From assembly GCF_000204055.1 (NCBI RefSeq), contig NW_006768790.1, positions 761,534-825,533 of the forward strand: a stretch of 64,000 nt of DNA, read 5' to 3'. This DNA is from Melampsora larici-populina 98AG31 (lineage: Eukaryota > Basidiomycota > Pucciniomycetes > Pucciniales > Melampsoraceae). Positions 1-12,200 of this stretch are shown here, one piece after another (the first letter of the stretch is position 1; each line of letters opens with the position of its first letter). The notes below the pieces were generated by a model. That model did no database searches, was not told the DNA's origin, and saw only the letters and a list, made by a program, of their open reading frames with translations. The translations under genes were made by a program, and so were the position numbers.

Positions 1-336
1 CACCTTGTTGGCCCTTTGCACGGATGGGAATCGAGAACCTGGTGGAATAGGTGTTGGAATCATAGAAGTACTTGCAAGGAGTACGATTTGACGTTTCCGT
101 GAAGGTCGATAAGTGTGCTTGCTAGTAGCTGTGAGACCGGGTTGTGCGCTAGTTTTGGTGATGTTGATGGTTTTGAACTGTCGAGATGGAAATTTTCTAC
201 GTGAAGGCAGCATGGTAGGAGCTTTCTTGATGGAATTCAAGTTCTTATTTAGTCGCGTGGCTGATGATGAAGTCTGAGGTGGGGCTCCACGCCTAGGACA
301 AGGCTGGGTGAAAGAATTGGGGGTGGGAAGTGACAT
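1..336 (-). CDS. Partial unknown gene, 5' end only
   Basis: An ATG at 336-334 on the minus strand opens a frame of exactly 112 codons that runs without a stop off the left edge of the window. The predicted N-terminus (MSLPTPNSFTQPCPRRG...) is rich in Ser, Thr, Pro and Arg, has no signal peptide or membrane segment, and resembles no family I recognise. An uninterrupted frame of this length in otherwise stop-rich AT-rich DNA, together with its composition, supports real coding sequence. It is transcribed away from the tandem BLH genes. Function unknown; it could also be a chance frame. Confidence 0.45.
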   Translation of the reverse strand, partial: MSLPTPNSFTQPCPRRGAPPQTSSSATRLNKNLNSIKKAPTMLPSRRKFPSRQFKTINITKTSAQPGLTATSKHTYRPSRKRQIVLLASTSMIPTPIPPGSRFPSVQRANKV

Positions 337-1797
337 GATGAAAGAATTATATGACAATTGAAAGAAGGAATATTTGTTTCAAAGGCAGAAGACTCAAAGA
401 AGGTAAAAATGAGCGAAGAAAGCTTTTTTAACGAGTGAAATGTATCAAGTTTAAAGATGCTGATCCAAACAAGGTATCTGGCAAACAGGCTTCCTTGATC
501 CGTACTTTTGAAGGATCTTGACGCCGGGGCTCAAGTTGACCAACGTCAAATCCTTTTATAGAACACCCATGATGACCAATATCGCGTTGAACACTTTCAT
601 TCCATGGACCCTTTGGACGATGTGGTGTAACCAGCTCATACGTTTCTTGGATCAATTTAGAACAATCCCTGAGGCGATCTATGATACTTCTGTGTTCTAA
701 AGGTGTTTGGATCTCCTTCTTTATCTTACTTCCTCTTTGGGTCGTTGCAACATTTTCCCAAAACTTCTTTGGCTAGATTTGAGAGGGTCATGGACACATT
801 CAAATGTGATATAGCGTCTGAAAGGGTGTTTTTTGTTTTGAACACGGCATGGGATATTTGGGGATTATGATAATTGAATGAACCCATCCATTCGATAGCA
901 TTGAAATTGAAGAAACCAATTATTCCAGGGTGATCACCAAGAGTTGAATTTAAAAAGTGTGATGGCCTTTTGATTGGGCTTATCTAACCCATCGTTGATG
1001 ATTGCCCTGACCTTATGCAGTATGACGTAGGCGATGTATAAGATCTACAAAGAGATGAATCTGGGTCTTGTTTTCCTTCACTCATTCCCTTACCGATACT
1101 CAACCTTCTGCGAGTAACTTTTCTCTTCCAATGTTGATTTGAACTCCTTATAGCTGTTTACATATTGACCTTGGATAAATCTTGGCTCAGCATAACAACG
1201 CGTCCAGTGAACATAATTCGTCTTTTCTTATGATCACGATTTTACCAACAGACATACGCGCATCGATCATCTGCTTCCACCGGTAACGTCGATTGAAGTT
1301 CATTCCTCAATAGCCACGTTAATGTTAGTTGTTGGTTTGCCTGATTTCGAAGGGAATCGGTTGATTGCGATGTGAATTATTTATGTATAGGCTCTCGATC
1401 ATCTTCAATTGAGCAGAGCTTTTTCAACTGACTGGCTTTACAAATTCGCAGAAATCGTGTCTTTGTAGACCAACTCCAAGACCCAATGCCTTAAAACGCG
1501 ACAGCTTCTACGCTGTGATCGAAGGATGAAGGATGCGGTCGGGGATGAGAAGGAATAGCACAGGGGTCTCATGTTTGTAAGCATAGGTGCTGAAAGAAAA
1601 TTGTAGAAAGAACACTCTCGAATGTTGAACCCCTTTTGCGCAGATCATCTTCAGGTGAATCTCGATTGAACAATTTTGCAAGAGTAGAACTTGCTTTTCG
1701 TGTGAAATTTGAATGTTGAGAATGAAGAAGATAGGAGAAGCTTCGTTTGTGTGACTGATTTGAACTTTGAAGTCTTGACCTATCTGGACGATATGGT
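337..1797. other. Intergenic, 5' flank of BLH1
   Basis: I see no convincing gene here; the short frames are fragmentary and unlike any family. From about 1000 onward it resembles the DNA upstream of BLH2 (about 4930-5690). Shared landmarks include a 'tatgacgta' patch followed by a line on Ctcattccctta-type sequence, a 'tcaggtgaat' patch and 'gaatgaagaagataggagaag'. This part therefore belongs to the tandemly duplicated BLH unit. Confidence 0.5.
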
Positions 1798-1833
1798 CAC
1801 CGCGTCGTCAAGATCGATCGGCGGTGAAGCTTA
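1798..1833 (+). promoter_or_regulatory. 36-bp conserved upstream element, copy 1
   Basis: A 36-bp block starting CACCGCG and ending GGCGGTGAAGCTTA is repeated with one mismatch at 5695-5730. It ends 184 nt before the BLH1 ATG, against 205 nt for BLH2. It holds an inverted repeat, CACCGC...GCGGTG, around a core with ATCGAT. Conservation above the surrounding flank suggests a promoter or operator element; no transcription factor can be named. Confidence 0.45.
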
Positions 1834-2016
1834 CGACCGCTCGAGAATGTATTAAAGTCTCGAGCAGTTTAGCTCGATTGAAAGTTTGGCGACTTTTGAA
1901 TATCAGGAGCCTCCTTCCCAGCTTTATAAGCTCCACTTCCAAACGATTAAATACATCCTCAAAGCACTTCATCAAGTTTTATCACCAATCAATTACTTAC
2001 CAAGATCACCTTCACC

Positions 2017-4253
2017 ATGGTCTCTCAGTCTTTACAAGTAGCCGAATCATGTGACGAGAAAGCTGCCCGGGCGAAATCTGATGCTGCCTCTAGCGCTCCT
2101 CTACTCACCGTCTCAGCCTTAGCTCGTCGAAGTCCGTTGATGGTGAATACTAGCTCACACCCTCAGTCTGAGGTCACCCTGGATGCCTTTACTCGCTGGC
2201 AAGATAGCTTCGAGCGAGACGATAAGGCTCAATTGGCTAGTACTTTGCTCAGCAAACAACACATACCGTCTGCTCTCCTTAGCAGAAAAGCTATCAGTGC
2301 AGATAAACAAATATTCTCCCATACGTTGACTGTACAACCGTGAGCATGAGATTCATTCTGTTGTCCGTAGAATGAGCTGAACCATTCTTTGAACATCACA
2401 GAACGCCAGTCACCAATCAAAAGGCTTCTGGACGATGCTGGCTCTTCGCGGGCTGTAACGTGGTTCGCATGGGTATTGTCAAGAAGTTTAATCTAGGTAT
2501 ATCAACATGTTCATTGTCCGTGCCACACCTTATTGAAAACTTTGCTCGACCTTTGATTTCAGGCGAGTTCGAACTCAGCGAGTCTTACTTGTCTTTCTGG
2601 GATCACGTCGAAAAGTCTAATTATTTTCTTGAAAACGTCATTGAGGTTGGTTCAACTTATATACTTATTTGACTTTCTATGATGTATCATTGCCATCGTT
2701 TTGATTCGAATTGCTCCCGCAGCTTGCGGAAGAGCCAATCGACGCTCGGATTATCTCTCTTCTCTGTAGCGCTCCTCTAGGTGATGGAGGTCAGTCATCG
2801 CTCTTCCTCGATCATTGTAATAATCCTGACTTGATTATACTATTTCATAGGTCAATGGGATATGGTCGTAGGACTGGTTGAGAAGTATGGCTTAGCACCC
2901 AAGTCAATCTTTGATGAATCTTACAACTCTTCCAACTCGGATGGAATCAACGATTTCCTCAATTCTAAACTGCGTGACCAAGCTATTGAACTTCGTCAAA
3001 TTTATACCGATGCCAAGACCCATGCTATTGATAATCTTGGTCAAGACTCTGACTCAGCCAGCATTGCTGGAGTTCGAGCTGCTCGTCAGGCTAAGGAGAC
3101 TATGGTACATATCCGATTACACTACAATCACTTCTCGTTCTCTCTTTGTCTGACTATCCCTCGATTTACAGATGTCCCAAATCTACCGCTGCCTAGCCAT
3201 TGCTTTAGGCTCTCCCCCTTCCCCGACTGAGAGTTTCAAATGGGATTACCTCGACAAGTCAGGCAAGGCTCACAGCCTGGTTTCTACTCCTCTGGACTTC
3301 TACCATAAGCATTGTGCTGGATTTCAGGTATGCTTCATTTTTAGTTCTTATGCCCAGAATTTGTAACTGACGAGGATTTGATAATCTGCCCAGGCATCTG
3401 AATACATTAGCATGATCAATGACCCCAGAAATCCTTACGACCAGTCATACCTGATTGAGCGATCTGGAAATGTCTGGGGTGGTCGTCCTGTTAAGTTTCT
3501 TAACACTAGCATGTCAGTATCTCATCTTGATCCTTTGATATATTTTTGCGTGATTTGTCCTGAATATTTCTTGGTTTAGTGATGTATTGAAGAGCTTAGT
3601 GATCGACATGATCAAAGCTGACAAACCAGTCTGGTTTGGCTGTGATGTGGGCAAGATGTCAAATAATACTTACGGTATCATGGACACTGAACTATTTGGT
3701 GATTTCAAATTCTACCCCTTGCACCATTTCCTCCAATCTGTTTTTTCTTGAGATGCTAAGTCTGAACTTTTTTCCGTGCAAAACATGATAGATTATGAAG
3801 CTGCGTTTGGGACGACCCCTCGTTTATCGAAATCCGAGAGACTCCAAATGGGTGATAGCGCCCCGACTCATGCAATGGTCCGTGTTTATGTGCATCTCTA
3901 TATCTTCTAGCCCAATTTTTTTCTCATGACATTCTTATCTCCTTGTAGGTAATCACTGGTGTCCACCTTGACGAACAAGGTAAACCTGTGCGATACAAAG
4001 TCGAGAATAGTTGGAGTGATACCGCTGGTGATCATGGCTACTTTGTCATGACTGATGCTTGGTTTGATGAATATGTTTATGAAGCCGTTTTACCCAAGTC
4101 TTTTATTTCGGATTCGCTCAGACAAGTCTATGACAATTCAGAGCCTAGCGTCTTACCACCATGGGGTATGTACTTTTGCTTTCATGTTTATGGAGTATCA
4201 GGTAGAAAAAGAACTGACGAGTTTGATACAAATTTTTAGATGCTATGAGTTAA
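2017..4253 (+). CDS. BLH1: bleomycin hydrolase-like cysteine aminopeptidase (C1B), altered C-terminus
   Basis: Eleven exons: 2017-2339, 2402-2496, 2563-2645, 2723-2789, 2851-3104, 3172-3327, 3394-3512, 3580-3698, 3792-3877, 3949-4165 and 4240-4253. They encode about 510 residues. BLH enzymes are cytosolic papain-fold hexamers that trim peptides and hydrolyse bleomycin or homocysteine thiolactone. The motifs are complete: Gln and Cys in TNQKASGRCWLF (Cys about 120), His in PTHAM (about 432) and Asn in VENSW (about 454). Two oddities stand out. The N-terminus is MVSQS, lacking the Gly2 of its neighbour. The last exon has lost a codon and mutated so that the protein ends WDAMS instead of WDPMGSLA. 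That C-terminal arm normally lies in the active-site cleft of Gal6, so specificity or activity may be changed. First gene of a same-strand cluster of four. Confidence 0.85.
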
Positions 4254-5694
4254 GCTCGAAAGACAACCAAAGACTGTTGATTTTTACATCTGCTCAGTTT
4301 TCCCTGAACAGATTGGGATTGATATGTAGTTGTATTTGTGTTCTTGTGGTTCTATCAACTTGAAGAGTAGCGTGCTGTATATATATATTGACTGGTCTTG
4401 AACTGTAATTGTAACATGAGCGACGAGAAAGAGTCGAGATTTCTTCACTGGGTGCCTTCATCCAAAGAGAAAGAAAGTACATTATGATCATGTGTGGAAG
4501 TATGTCAAGAAGAGCTTAATAAGTTGATTTATCCCAATTTGATAAATGTCTGTTTATGATGAAGCTAGAGAATAGGATGCTCCGCTTCCCATATCACACT
4601 TTTGCATGGTCTTGGCAGAAGTTAGCCTTGAAGGGTCTTAACCTTTTGCTGGCCCGGAGGCTGAGGAGCAGTCAAGAAGAAACAGAGCAAGAAATGTGTT
4701 AAGCACCCGAGTTTTCCACTGATTAGATTTTTGGCTCTGCTATTCTTCAAGCGCTTTGATTCATCAAGACATGCAGAAAGGACCAACCCAGAATGTCAAC
4801 GTCGATGGGTTTTCTTCATGGCTATTATCCAGATGAGATACTTAATTGATGAATTCAGATCTATCGGGTGGAAAGACTCGCGGAACGCATATTGAATTGG
4901 GTCTCGAAAATCAAAGTAAAAGAGGTCTTGGGATCTTGCTGTGAACTTATGAAGTATGACGTATGTGATCTTATTTCATAGAGAGATAAACTTGGAGTAA
5001 CTTGGGTCCTGTTGTTTCCCTCTGTTTGCCTTCCCTCATTTCCTTCAATACTCGACCTGCACTTCAGGCATATTTTCTCCTTCTTGTCCCTTTCCTTGTG
5101 ACTGTTTACCACAAGTTCATATCACAACAAACCATATGGCTCAGCCTAATAACGCGTCCAATCCCAAGAATTCTGGCGGGATTTCTGATCGTAACTTTTG
5201 CAAGAAACATTGATTTCCCTTTGTGATATCAACTGGATGTCACTTTCAATAGGTCTTCAACACGAATTTTCAATCAAGTTGTTTCAAATGAATGTTCATG
5301 TGTAAGCTCGATCTCAGACTGACCAATCGAGGATCTCTAAAATCTCTTCGACTTGATCCGCTCTACCAATACATAGCAAGTCTATCTGGGCAAACCAATT
5401 CCGATATAAACTTGGAAAACCAGGAAGAAACAAAATTTCTTCTCTTCAATCGAGAGATTCACGCTGTGGATGAGCTCAGGGGTCGCAAAATTGATACATA
5501 GGCACCAGCATATGTTGGATGAACTACATTTCGACAAATTATCCTCCGATTTCAACCTCCTTTGGAACACATCAATTTCAGGTGAATGTCGATTGAAGCA
5601 CGGTTGAGCTAAGAAAGAACTTCTTGTTCAACATGGCCGCTGTGAATGAAGAAGATAGGAGAAGTTACAAGTGTGCTGATTTGGAGGATATGTT
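4254..5694. other. Intergenic between BLH1 and BLH2; part of tandem duplication
   Basis: No gene is recognised. The right-hand portion (from about 4930) is related to the 5' flank of BLH1, which places the junction of the roughly 3.9-kb tandem duplication in this interval. Short frames around 5000-5500 have neither family resemblance nor splice logic. Confidence 0.45.
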
Positions 5695-5730
5695 CACCGC
5701 GTTGTCAAGATCGATCGGCGGTGAAGCTTA
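5695..5730 (+). promoter_or_regulatory. 36-bp conserved upstream element, copy 2
   Basis: Second copy of the element at 1798-1833, with one T/C difference, ending 205 nt upstream of the BLH2 ATG. It has the same CACCGC...GCGGTG inverted repeat and GAAGCTTA end. I did not notice this element in the few hundred bases upstream of either fusion gene. Confidence 0.45.
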
Positions 5731-5934
5731 CTTATAAGTTATGACGTACATACATAGGGTGTTATGTCATTTCAGGGTGGATTTCAAGCTATTTAAAGGC
5801 TCAGACGATTCAGCTCAATCGTCAGGGGTCTCTCTCAGCCTTTTAAACGTTCATTCCAAAGCAATCACCTTTAACCATCAACACTTCATCAGCCTTATAT
5901 CATCGATCGATAAGACACCAAGTTCAAATTCATC

Positions 5935-8245
5935 ATGGGTTCTCAATCCTCAAAAGTAGCCGAATCATACGACGAGAAAGCTGCTTATTATTCTTGTCCA
6001 CAAGCAAGATCTGATGCTGCTTCGACCGCTGCTTTACTCTCTCGTCTCACCGTCTCAGCCTCAGCTCGTCGAAGTCCCTTGATGGTGACTTCTAGCTCAC
6101 ACCCCCAGTCTGACGTTACCCTGGATGCCTTTACTCGCTGGCAAAACAGCTTTGAGCGAGACGATAAGGCTCAATTGGCTAGTACCTTGCTCAGCAAACA
6201 ACATATACCGACTGCTCTTCTTAACAGAAAAGCTATCAGTGCCGATAAACAGATATTCTCCCATACTTTGACCGTACAACCGTGAGTGTGGAATTGGTTT
6301 CGTTTTCCTCATTGACCTTATCAAGTGATTTGGAACTTTTCTTCGAACACCACAGAACCCCAGTCACCAACCAAAAGTCTTCAGGGCGTTGTTGGCTTTT
6401 TGCGACCTGTAACGTGGTTCGTATGGGTATCGTCAAGAAGTTTAATTTAGGTGAACGAGTACCCCCCAATTGACCGTATCACATCTTATTAATAAGCTTG
6501 CTCGATCTGTGATTACAGGCGATTTCGAGCTGTCCCAAAGCTACTTATTCTTTTACGACCACCTCGAGAAGGCGAATTATTATTTAGAAAACATAATTGA
6601 GGTGTGTTCCACTACTTATTCCACTTTCTCCCATTGTCGTCGTTTTGATTTGAATTTCTTCTACAGCTTGTTGAAGAGCCAATCGACGCTCGTATCATTT
6701 CTCATCTCTCTAGCGCTCCCCTAGGTGATGGAGGTGAGTCTCCAAACTTACTTGCTAATTTGATCTTGTGCCAATATTAACTCAATACCACCACTTCACA
6801 GGACAATGGGATATGGTGGTTGGATTAGTTGAGAAGTATGGCTTGGTACCCAAGTCCATCTACGATGAATCTTACAATTCCTCCAACTCGAGTGGAATCA
6901 ATACTTTCCTCACCTCTAAGCTTCGTGATCAAGCTCTTGAACTACGAGAAATTTACAACGATGCTAAGGCCCATGCTATGGATAATCTTGGTCAAGACTC
7001 TAACTCGGCTGCCATTGCGGGTATTCGCGCTGCTCGACAGGCTAAGGAAACTATGGTATGTATCCCATCATGATCCCATCACTCATTTCGTTTTCTCTTT
7101 GTCTGACTCTACCTGGATTGATCAATAGATGGCCCAAGTCTACCGCTGCCTTGCAATTGCTTTAGGATCTCCTCCTTCTCCAACCGAAACTTTCCGATGG
7201 GATTACGTCGACAAGTCAGGCAAGGCTCACAGTCTTGTTTCTACTCCTCTCGATTTCTATCATAAGCATTGTGCTGGATTTCAGGTATATCTTTAATCTT
7301 CACATACTTTTCTACACCCTTTTTTGTACCACCTAACGAGGATTCGATAATCTGTGCAGGCATCCGAATACATTAGTTTGATTAATGACCCCAGAAACTC
7401 CTACAACAAGTCATTCACTGTCGAACGACTTGGAAATGTTTGGGGTGGTCGTCCCATCAGATATGTTAATACTAGCACGTTAGTATCTCGTTTCCTATCA
7501 GCATTCCCTGAAGTATATGGTGTACACTTGTTTGAAACTAAAATTTCCTCCTTTTGTCCAGTGATGTATTGAAGAGCTTAGTGATTAAGATGATCAAAGC
7601 TGATAAACCAGTTTGGTTTGGTTGTGATGTGGGCAAGATGTCAAATTCGTCCTATGGTATCATGGACACTGAGCTTATGGGTAAACTTCCCTACATCTCT
7701 ATCTTTTTGTGTTCTTCTCTCTTGGACAACTGAGTTTGAACTTTGCTGATTTTTTTTGCGTATTGATGTCAGATTATGAGGCTGCTTTTGGGGTGAAATC
7801 CAATTTATCAAAGTCTGAGAGACTTCAGATGGTTGATAGCGCTATGACCCATGCTATGGTTTGTATCCTGCTCCTGTTATACTTCTTTTACTTCAAAGAC
7901 TTTATCTCATTACATTCTTTTACTTTTCTAGGTCATCACTGCCGTTCATCTTGACGAACAAGGCAAACCAGTACGATACAAAGTTGAGAATAGCTGGAGT
8001 GATACCGCTGGTGATCATGGCTACTTTGTTATGACTGATGCTTGGTTTGATGAATATGTTTATCAAATTGTTTTACCTAAATCTTTTACTCCTGATTCTC
8101 TTAAGCAAATCTATGAAGATTCCGAACCTAGCGTCCTACCACCATGGGGTATGTCGTCTTTTTTGCACCTTTTTTTTACACCAGGAAGAAAGACATCTAA
8201 TGATTTCTTTTCGGATGCTTAGATCCTATGGGAAGTTTAGCTTGA
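5935..8245 (+). CDS. BLH2: bleomycin hydrolase-like cysteine aminopeptidase (C1B), intact
   Basis: Eleven exons: 5935-6281, 6356-6450, 6519-6601, 6667-6733, 6802-7055, 7129-7284, 7360-7478, 7562-7680, 7773-7858, 7932-8148 and 8223-8245. The protein has about 521 residues, longer than yeast Gal6 because of an N-terminal Ser-rich leader of about 75 residues. The catalytic set is complete: Gln122 and Cys128 in [12 protein letters not shown], His440 in MTHAM, Asn462 in [25 protein letters not shown] and EDGG-like APLGDGGQW match the family closely. The protein begins MGSQSSK, a good N-myristoylation context, and ends WDPMGSLA with Ala last. This is the form yeast Gal6 reaches only after removing its terminal Lys. 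Most intact copy of the cluster and the best candidate for the ancestral function. Confidence 0.9.
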
Positions 8246-9236
8246 AAGAAGATCAAAGCATTTTGATTTTTGTATTTACTATCTTTTTTTGAAAATCTCA
8301 GATTGATAGTTGTATTTGTGTTTTGTTCTTTTATGTTTTGATCAAGAAGAGTAAGTAGCGTTGTGTGCGTATGTGAATGTTTTTGACTGGTCTTGAATTC
8401 GAAATGGAACATGATTGATCAAAGATGACCATTTCTACATTTCTTGATTGACTGACTCGGGCTGACATGTATACTTCAAGAGCACATCAAGGAAATCAGT
8501 ATTTCATCCTCATAAACGTATTTGATTGTGATGAATTGAAACGAAGTGTAAGAAAATGAATCGGAGCTTTTCCAAAAGAAAGGTTAATTTGATTGCGCTC
8601 CCAGCATTTTGTAGTACGTACCATCCCCTCAAGCCTTGATCGTAATCTCTCCAAAGTGAGTTATTTGATGTTTTGTTGGACCACCTCACCTCTTGGCCCA
8701 CGTATACTCTTATGATCTGTTGATGTCCCAAAATGAATGCTGGATCGATCAATGTTGCACTGCTTTCAACTTCGATTGTGCCACAATTAGATCACGTCAA
8801 GAAATAGCCAGTGCTGAGGGCACAGTTGACCTTGTTTGTTTATGAGCTCGCAGTACTCAGTGCTTGATGTTTGATGTCTAGGGCATCCTTTGGGATATCC
8901 TCGCTGGCTCATCTCATACTCCCCATGGTCCCGATGAAAGGAGTTCATTAGGTGAGGTTGAATCGTTCTGGCCTGTGGGCTCATTACTCAAAGGCCTGAC
9001 ATAAACATATGAAGATCTGAAAATAGTCCAATGAAAGGGAAAAATAATCACTGACCAGGTGCGCATACAATGGCTTTTGATAGTGAAAATTAGTCGGAAC
9101 TACTCTTGCTGATGTCCAAATCTCTCGCGATGACCAACTCCTTCATGTAGATTGATTGGGGTCTCATTGTGATACAAATCCTTTTCTGTTTCTTCAAGAC
9201 ACAATATAACTCGACTCCTAAAACAAGTAGTTCACG
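8246..9236. other. Intergenic between BLH2 and fusion A
   Basis: About 1 kb without a recognisable gene or transposon. The last 60 bases are pyrimidine-rich and then A-rich before the fusion A ATG, like a short 5' leader. Small frames on either strand look accidental. Confidence 0.4.
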
Positions 9237-12200
9237 ATGGCCGGTCTCAATCCTCCCTTAGCTTCGGCACGACCTCGCAAGCCTATTCTTGATCAGTCCG
9301 TCATTCTTTCACAAGACAACGATGCTCGCTCAAAGTTGAGGAGCGCGCGGATCGGCAAGGGAAAAGGAAAAAGTGAGTTAAGAATATTTGAGCGAATCGT
9401 GTGTTCAGCTGTGTTCAGTATCGGCATCAGATTCATGGCCATCACTATCATACATCCATTCTTCACATCGATCATTCTCTTGCCTTTCTCAATCTGAAGG
9501 GATTATTATCATGTATTGACATTCAACTTTGGGATATCCACAGACGAATCAACTGTTATCCGTCCATCTAGGATCCCATCGTCATCATCATCGATCACTT
9601 CATCGAAATTTCTTGGAGTTTTGATACCACGGCATCCACATTACAACTCAAATTATCATTCCTCAAAAAGCTCAAGTAATGCTCTGCAAGTTACGTCAAG
9701 TCAAACATCTCAATCCGGTCCTCCAGCTGTTTCAAATGAGCAATGTTCTGATAGAGATCCTTCAGGTTAGTAACTGACATTCACTTATCTACACTGTCTT
9801 TTTCGTTTTTCAATTCATTCTTGTTATTCTTGAAACTGATGCATTTACTTCATGTATATTTTGTAATGATAGATTTGTCTGTTCAAAGTAACTGTCTTCA
9901 AGATCCGTCAAGTCAAACCTCTCAATCAGATCCCATCAAGGTTTCAAATGAGGATCGTTTTGATAGTGTTCCATCAGGTCTGTTATCGACATCCACCATC
10001 CTTTTATTTTTGAATTCATTCTGATAATCCTTGAAAATGATAAATTTATCTTGTGCATATGTTTTATGCAATGATAGATTCGCCTGTAATCTTGACAGAT
10101 GGCATCATAGAGGCATCAGTATCTCCTGGTCATTCAGGACCTCATTCAGGTGCAAATGTTTCATCGACGGATAGCTCAGTGATCAACGAGTCACTGCCGA
10201 CAGGATCTCAAGCGGCTCCGCCAGTAGAAGATGTACCACTAGATGATCAGAACCATCATCCATCATCACCATCTCACTCGCCTGAAAACTCTCTTCTGAC
10301 TAGAAACCCTGACAAAGGGTTTTCTTCACCGCTTAAGCCATCTGGATCCCCTGATATTATTTCAACGGATCCTGATTCTTCAAATTCGTCCGATCATCTT
10401 ATCTTCTTATCACTTACTTCAACTATCAGAAATCCTTTATCGCCACATCAGTCACTACCAACAAGATCTGAGGCGTCAGATTTGCGAGATGATCAGAAGC
10501 TTCATTCACCATCACCGGCTCACTCATGTGAAAACTCTCTTCTGATTAGAAACCCCGACAGAGTTTTTTCTTCACCAAACAAGCCATTCGGATCCACTGA
10601 AATCATTACAAATGATCCTGATTCTTCAAATTCGCATAATGAAACCATCCTCTCATCATCAGCTTCATCTATTAGAAATCCCTCCTTTACACATCAGTCA
10701 CTGGCAGCAAGATCTGAGGCGTCAGATGAAGACTCTCGTGTGACTATCAACCGCGACACAGTTATTTCTCCACAGCTCAAGCCATTCGAATCCACTGCAA
10801 TCATTGCAACTGATCCTGATTCTTCAAATTCGCATAATGAAACCATCGTCTCATCATCAACTTCATCTATTAGAAATCCCTCATTTACACATCAGTCACT
10901 GGCAGCAAGATCTGAGGCGTCAGATGAAAACTCTCTTGTGACTATCAACTGCGACACAGTTATTTCTCCACAGATCAAGCCATTCGAATCCACTGAAATC
11001 ATTACAAATGATCCTGATTCTTCAAATTCGCATAATGAAACCATCTTCTCATCATCAACTTCATCTGTTAGAAATCCTTCATTTACACATCAGTCACTGG
11101 CAGCAAGATCCGAGGCGTCAGATGAAAACTCTCTTGCGACTATCAACCGCGACACAGTTATTTCTCCACAGCTCAAGCCATTCGAATCCACTGAAATCAT
11201 TACAAATGATCCTGATTCTTCAAATTCGCATAATGAAACCATCCTCTCATCATCAACTTCATCTATTAGAAATCCCTCATTTACACATCAGTCACTGACA
11301 GCAAGATCCGAGGCGTCAGATGAAAACTCTCTTGCGATTATCAACTGCGATACAGTTACTTCTCCACAGATCAAGCCATTCGAATCCACTGAAATCATCG
11401 CAACTGATCCTGATTCTTCAAATTCGCATAATGAAACCATCCTCTCATCATCAGCTTCATCTATTAGAAGTCCCTCACATACACATCAGTCAGTGGCAGC
11501 AAGATATGAGGCGTCAGATCTGCATTTGAATGATCAGAAACATCATTCACCATCACCAGCTGACTCGCTTGTTAGTATCAACCATGACACAGTTACTTCT
11601 CCACAGCTCAAGCCATTTGGATCCACCGAGATCATTGCAACTGATCCCAATTTTTCAAATCCGCATATCCAACTCACCTTCCCATCATCAACTTCATCTA
11701 TCGAAAATCTTTCATCCCCACTCCACGTTCCAGAAACCACTACCGATACCGGGGATTCAAGTCTTCAATTGAAACCTGACGACTTTGATTCAGATGAAGA
11801 ATTAAGAGAGTTTATCGTGGTGGACTCAGATGATGAGCAAGTTTCTGATACCGAATGGCAAGAGAATTATCGGAATAAAACTCGATCAAGTCTCAAACAA
11901 GAGACACCTGAGCAAATCAAACGAGAAGAATCTCCATTATTTGAATTTCGACATGGACCTTCGGAGACTCAAGGCTGGACGGGAAGCCAAACCATCACTC
12001 AAGCTGAACTTGATCCATGCATATCTGATGAAGAAGTACGTTGGGTAGAATGATGAAGTAATAGATTGGTTGAACCAACTCAACTAACATCTTGATTGCC
12101 GGCAAATCCAGATCAAACCACGATCGCCGCACTTAGATCGCTCCAGAGCTTCACGCCAGATCGTGGTACCGGAAAATGGAATCCAAATTCAAGATTTGGC

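Noticed and set aside
428..700. Opposed short frames near the left edge
   Set aside because: They overlap on opposite strands with no domain, signal peptide or splice sites.
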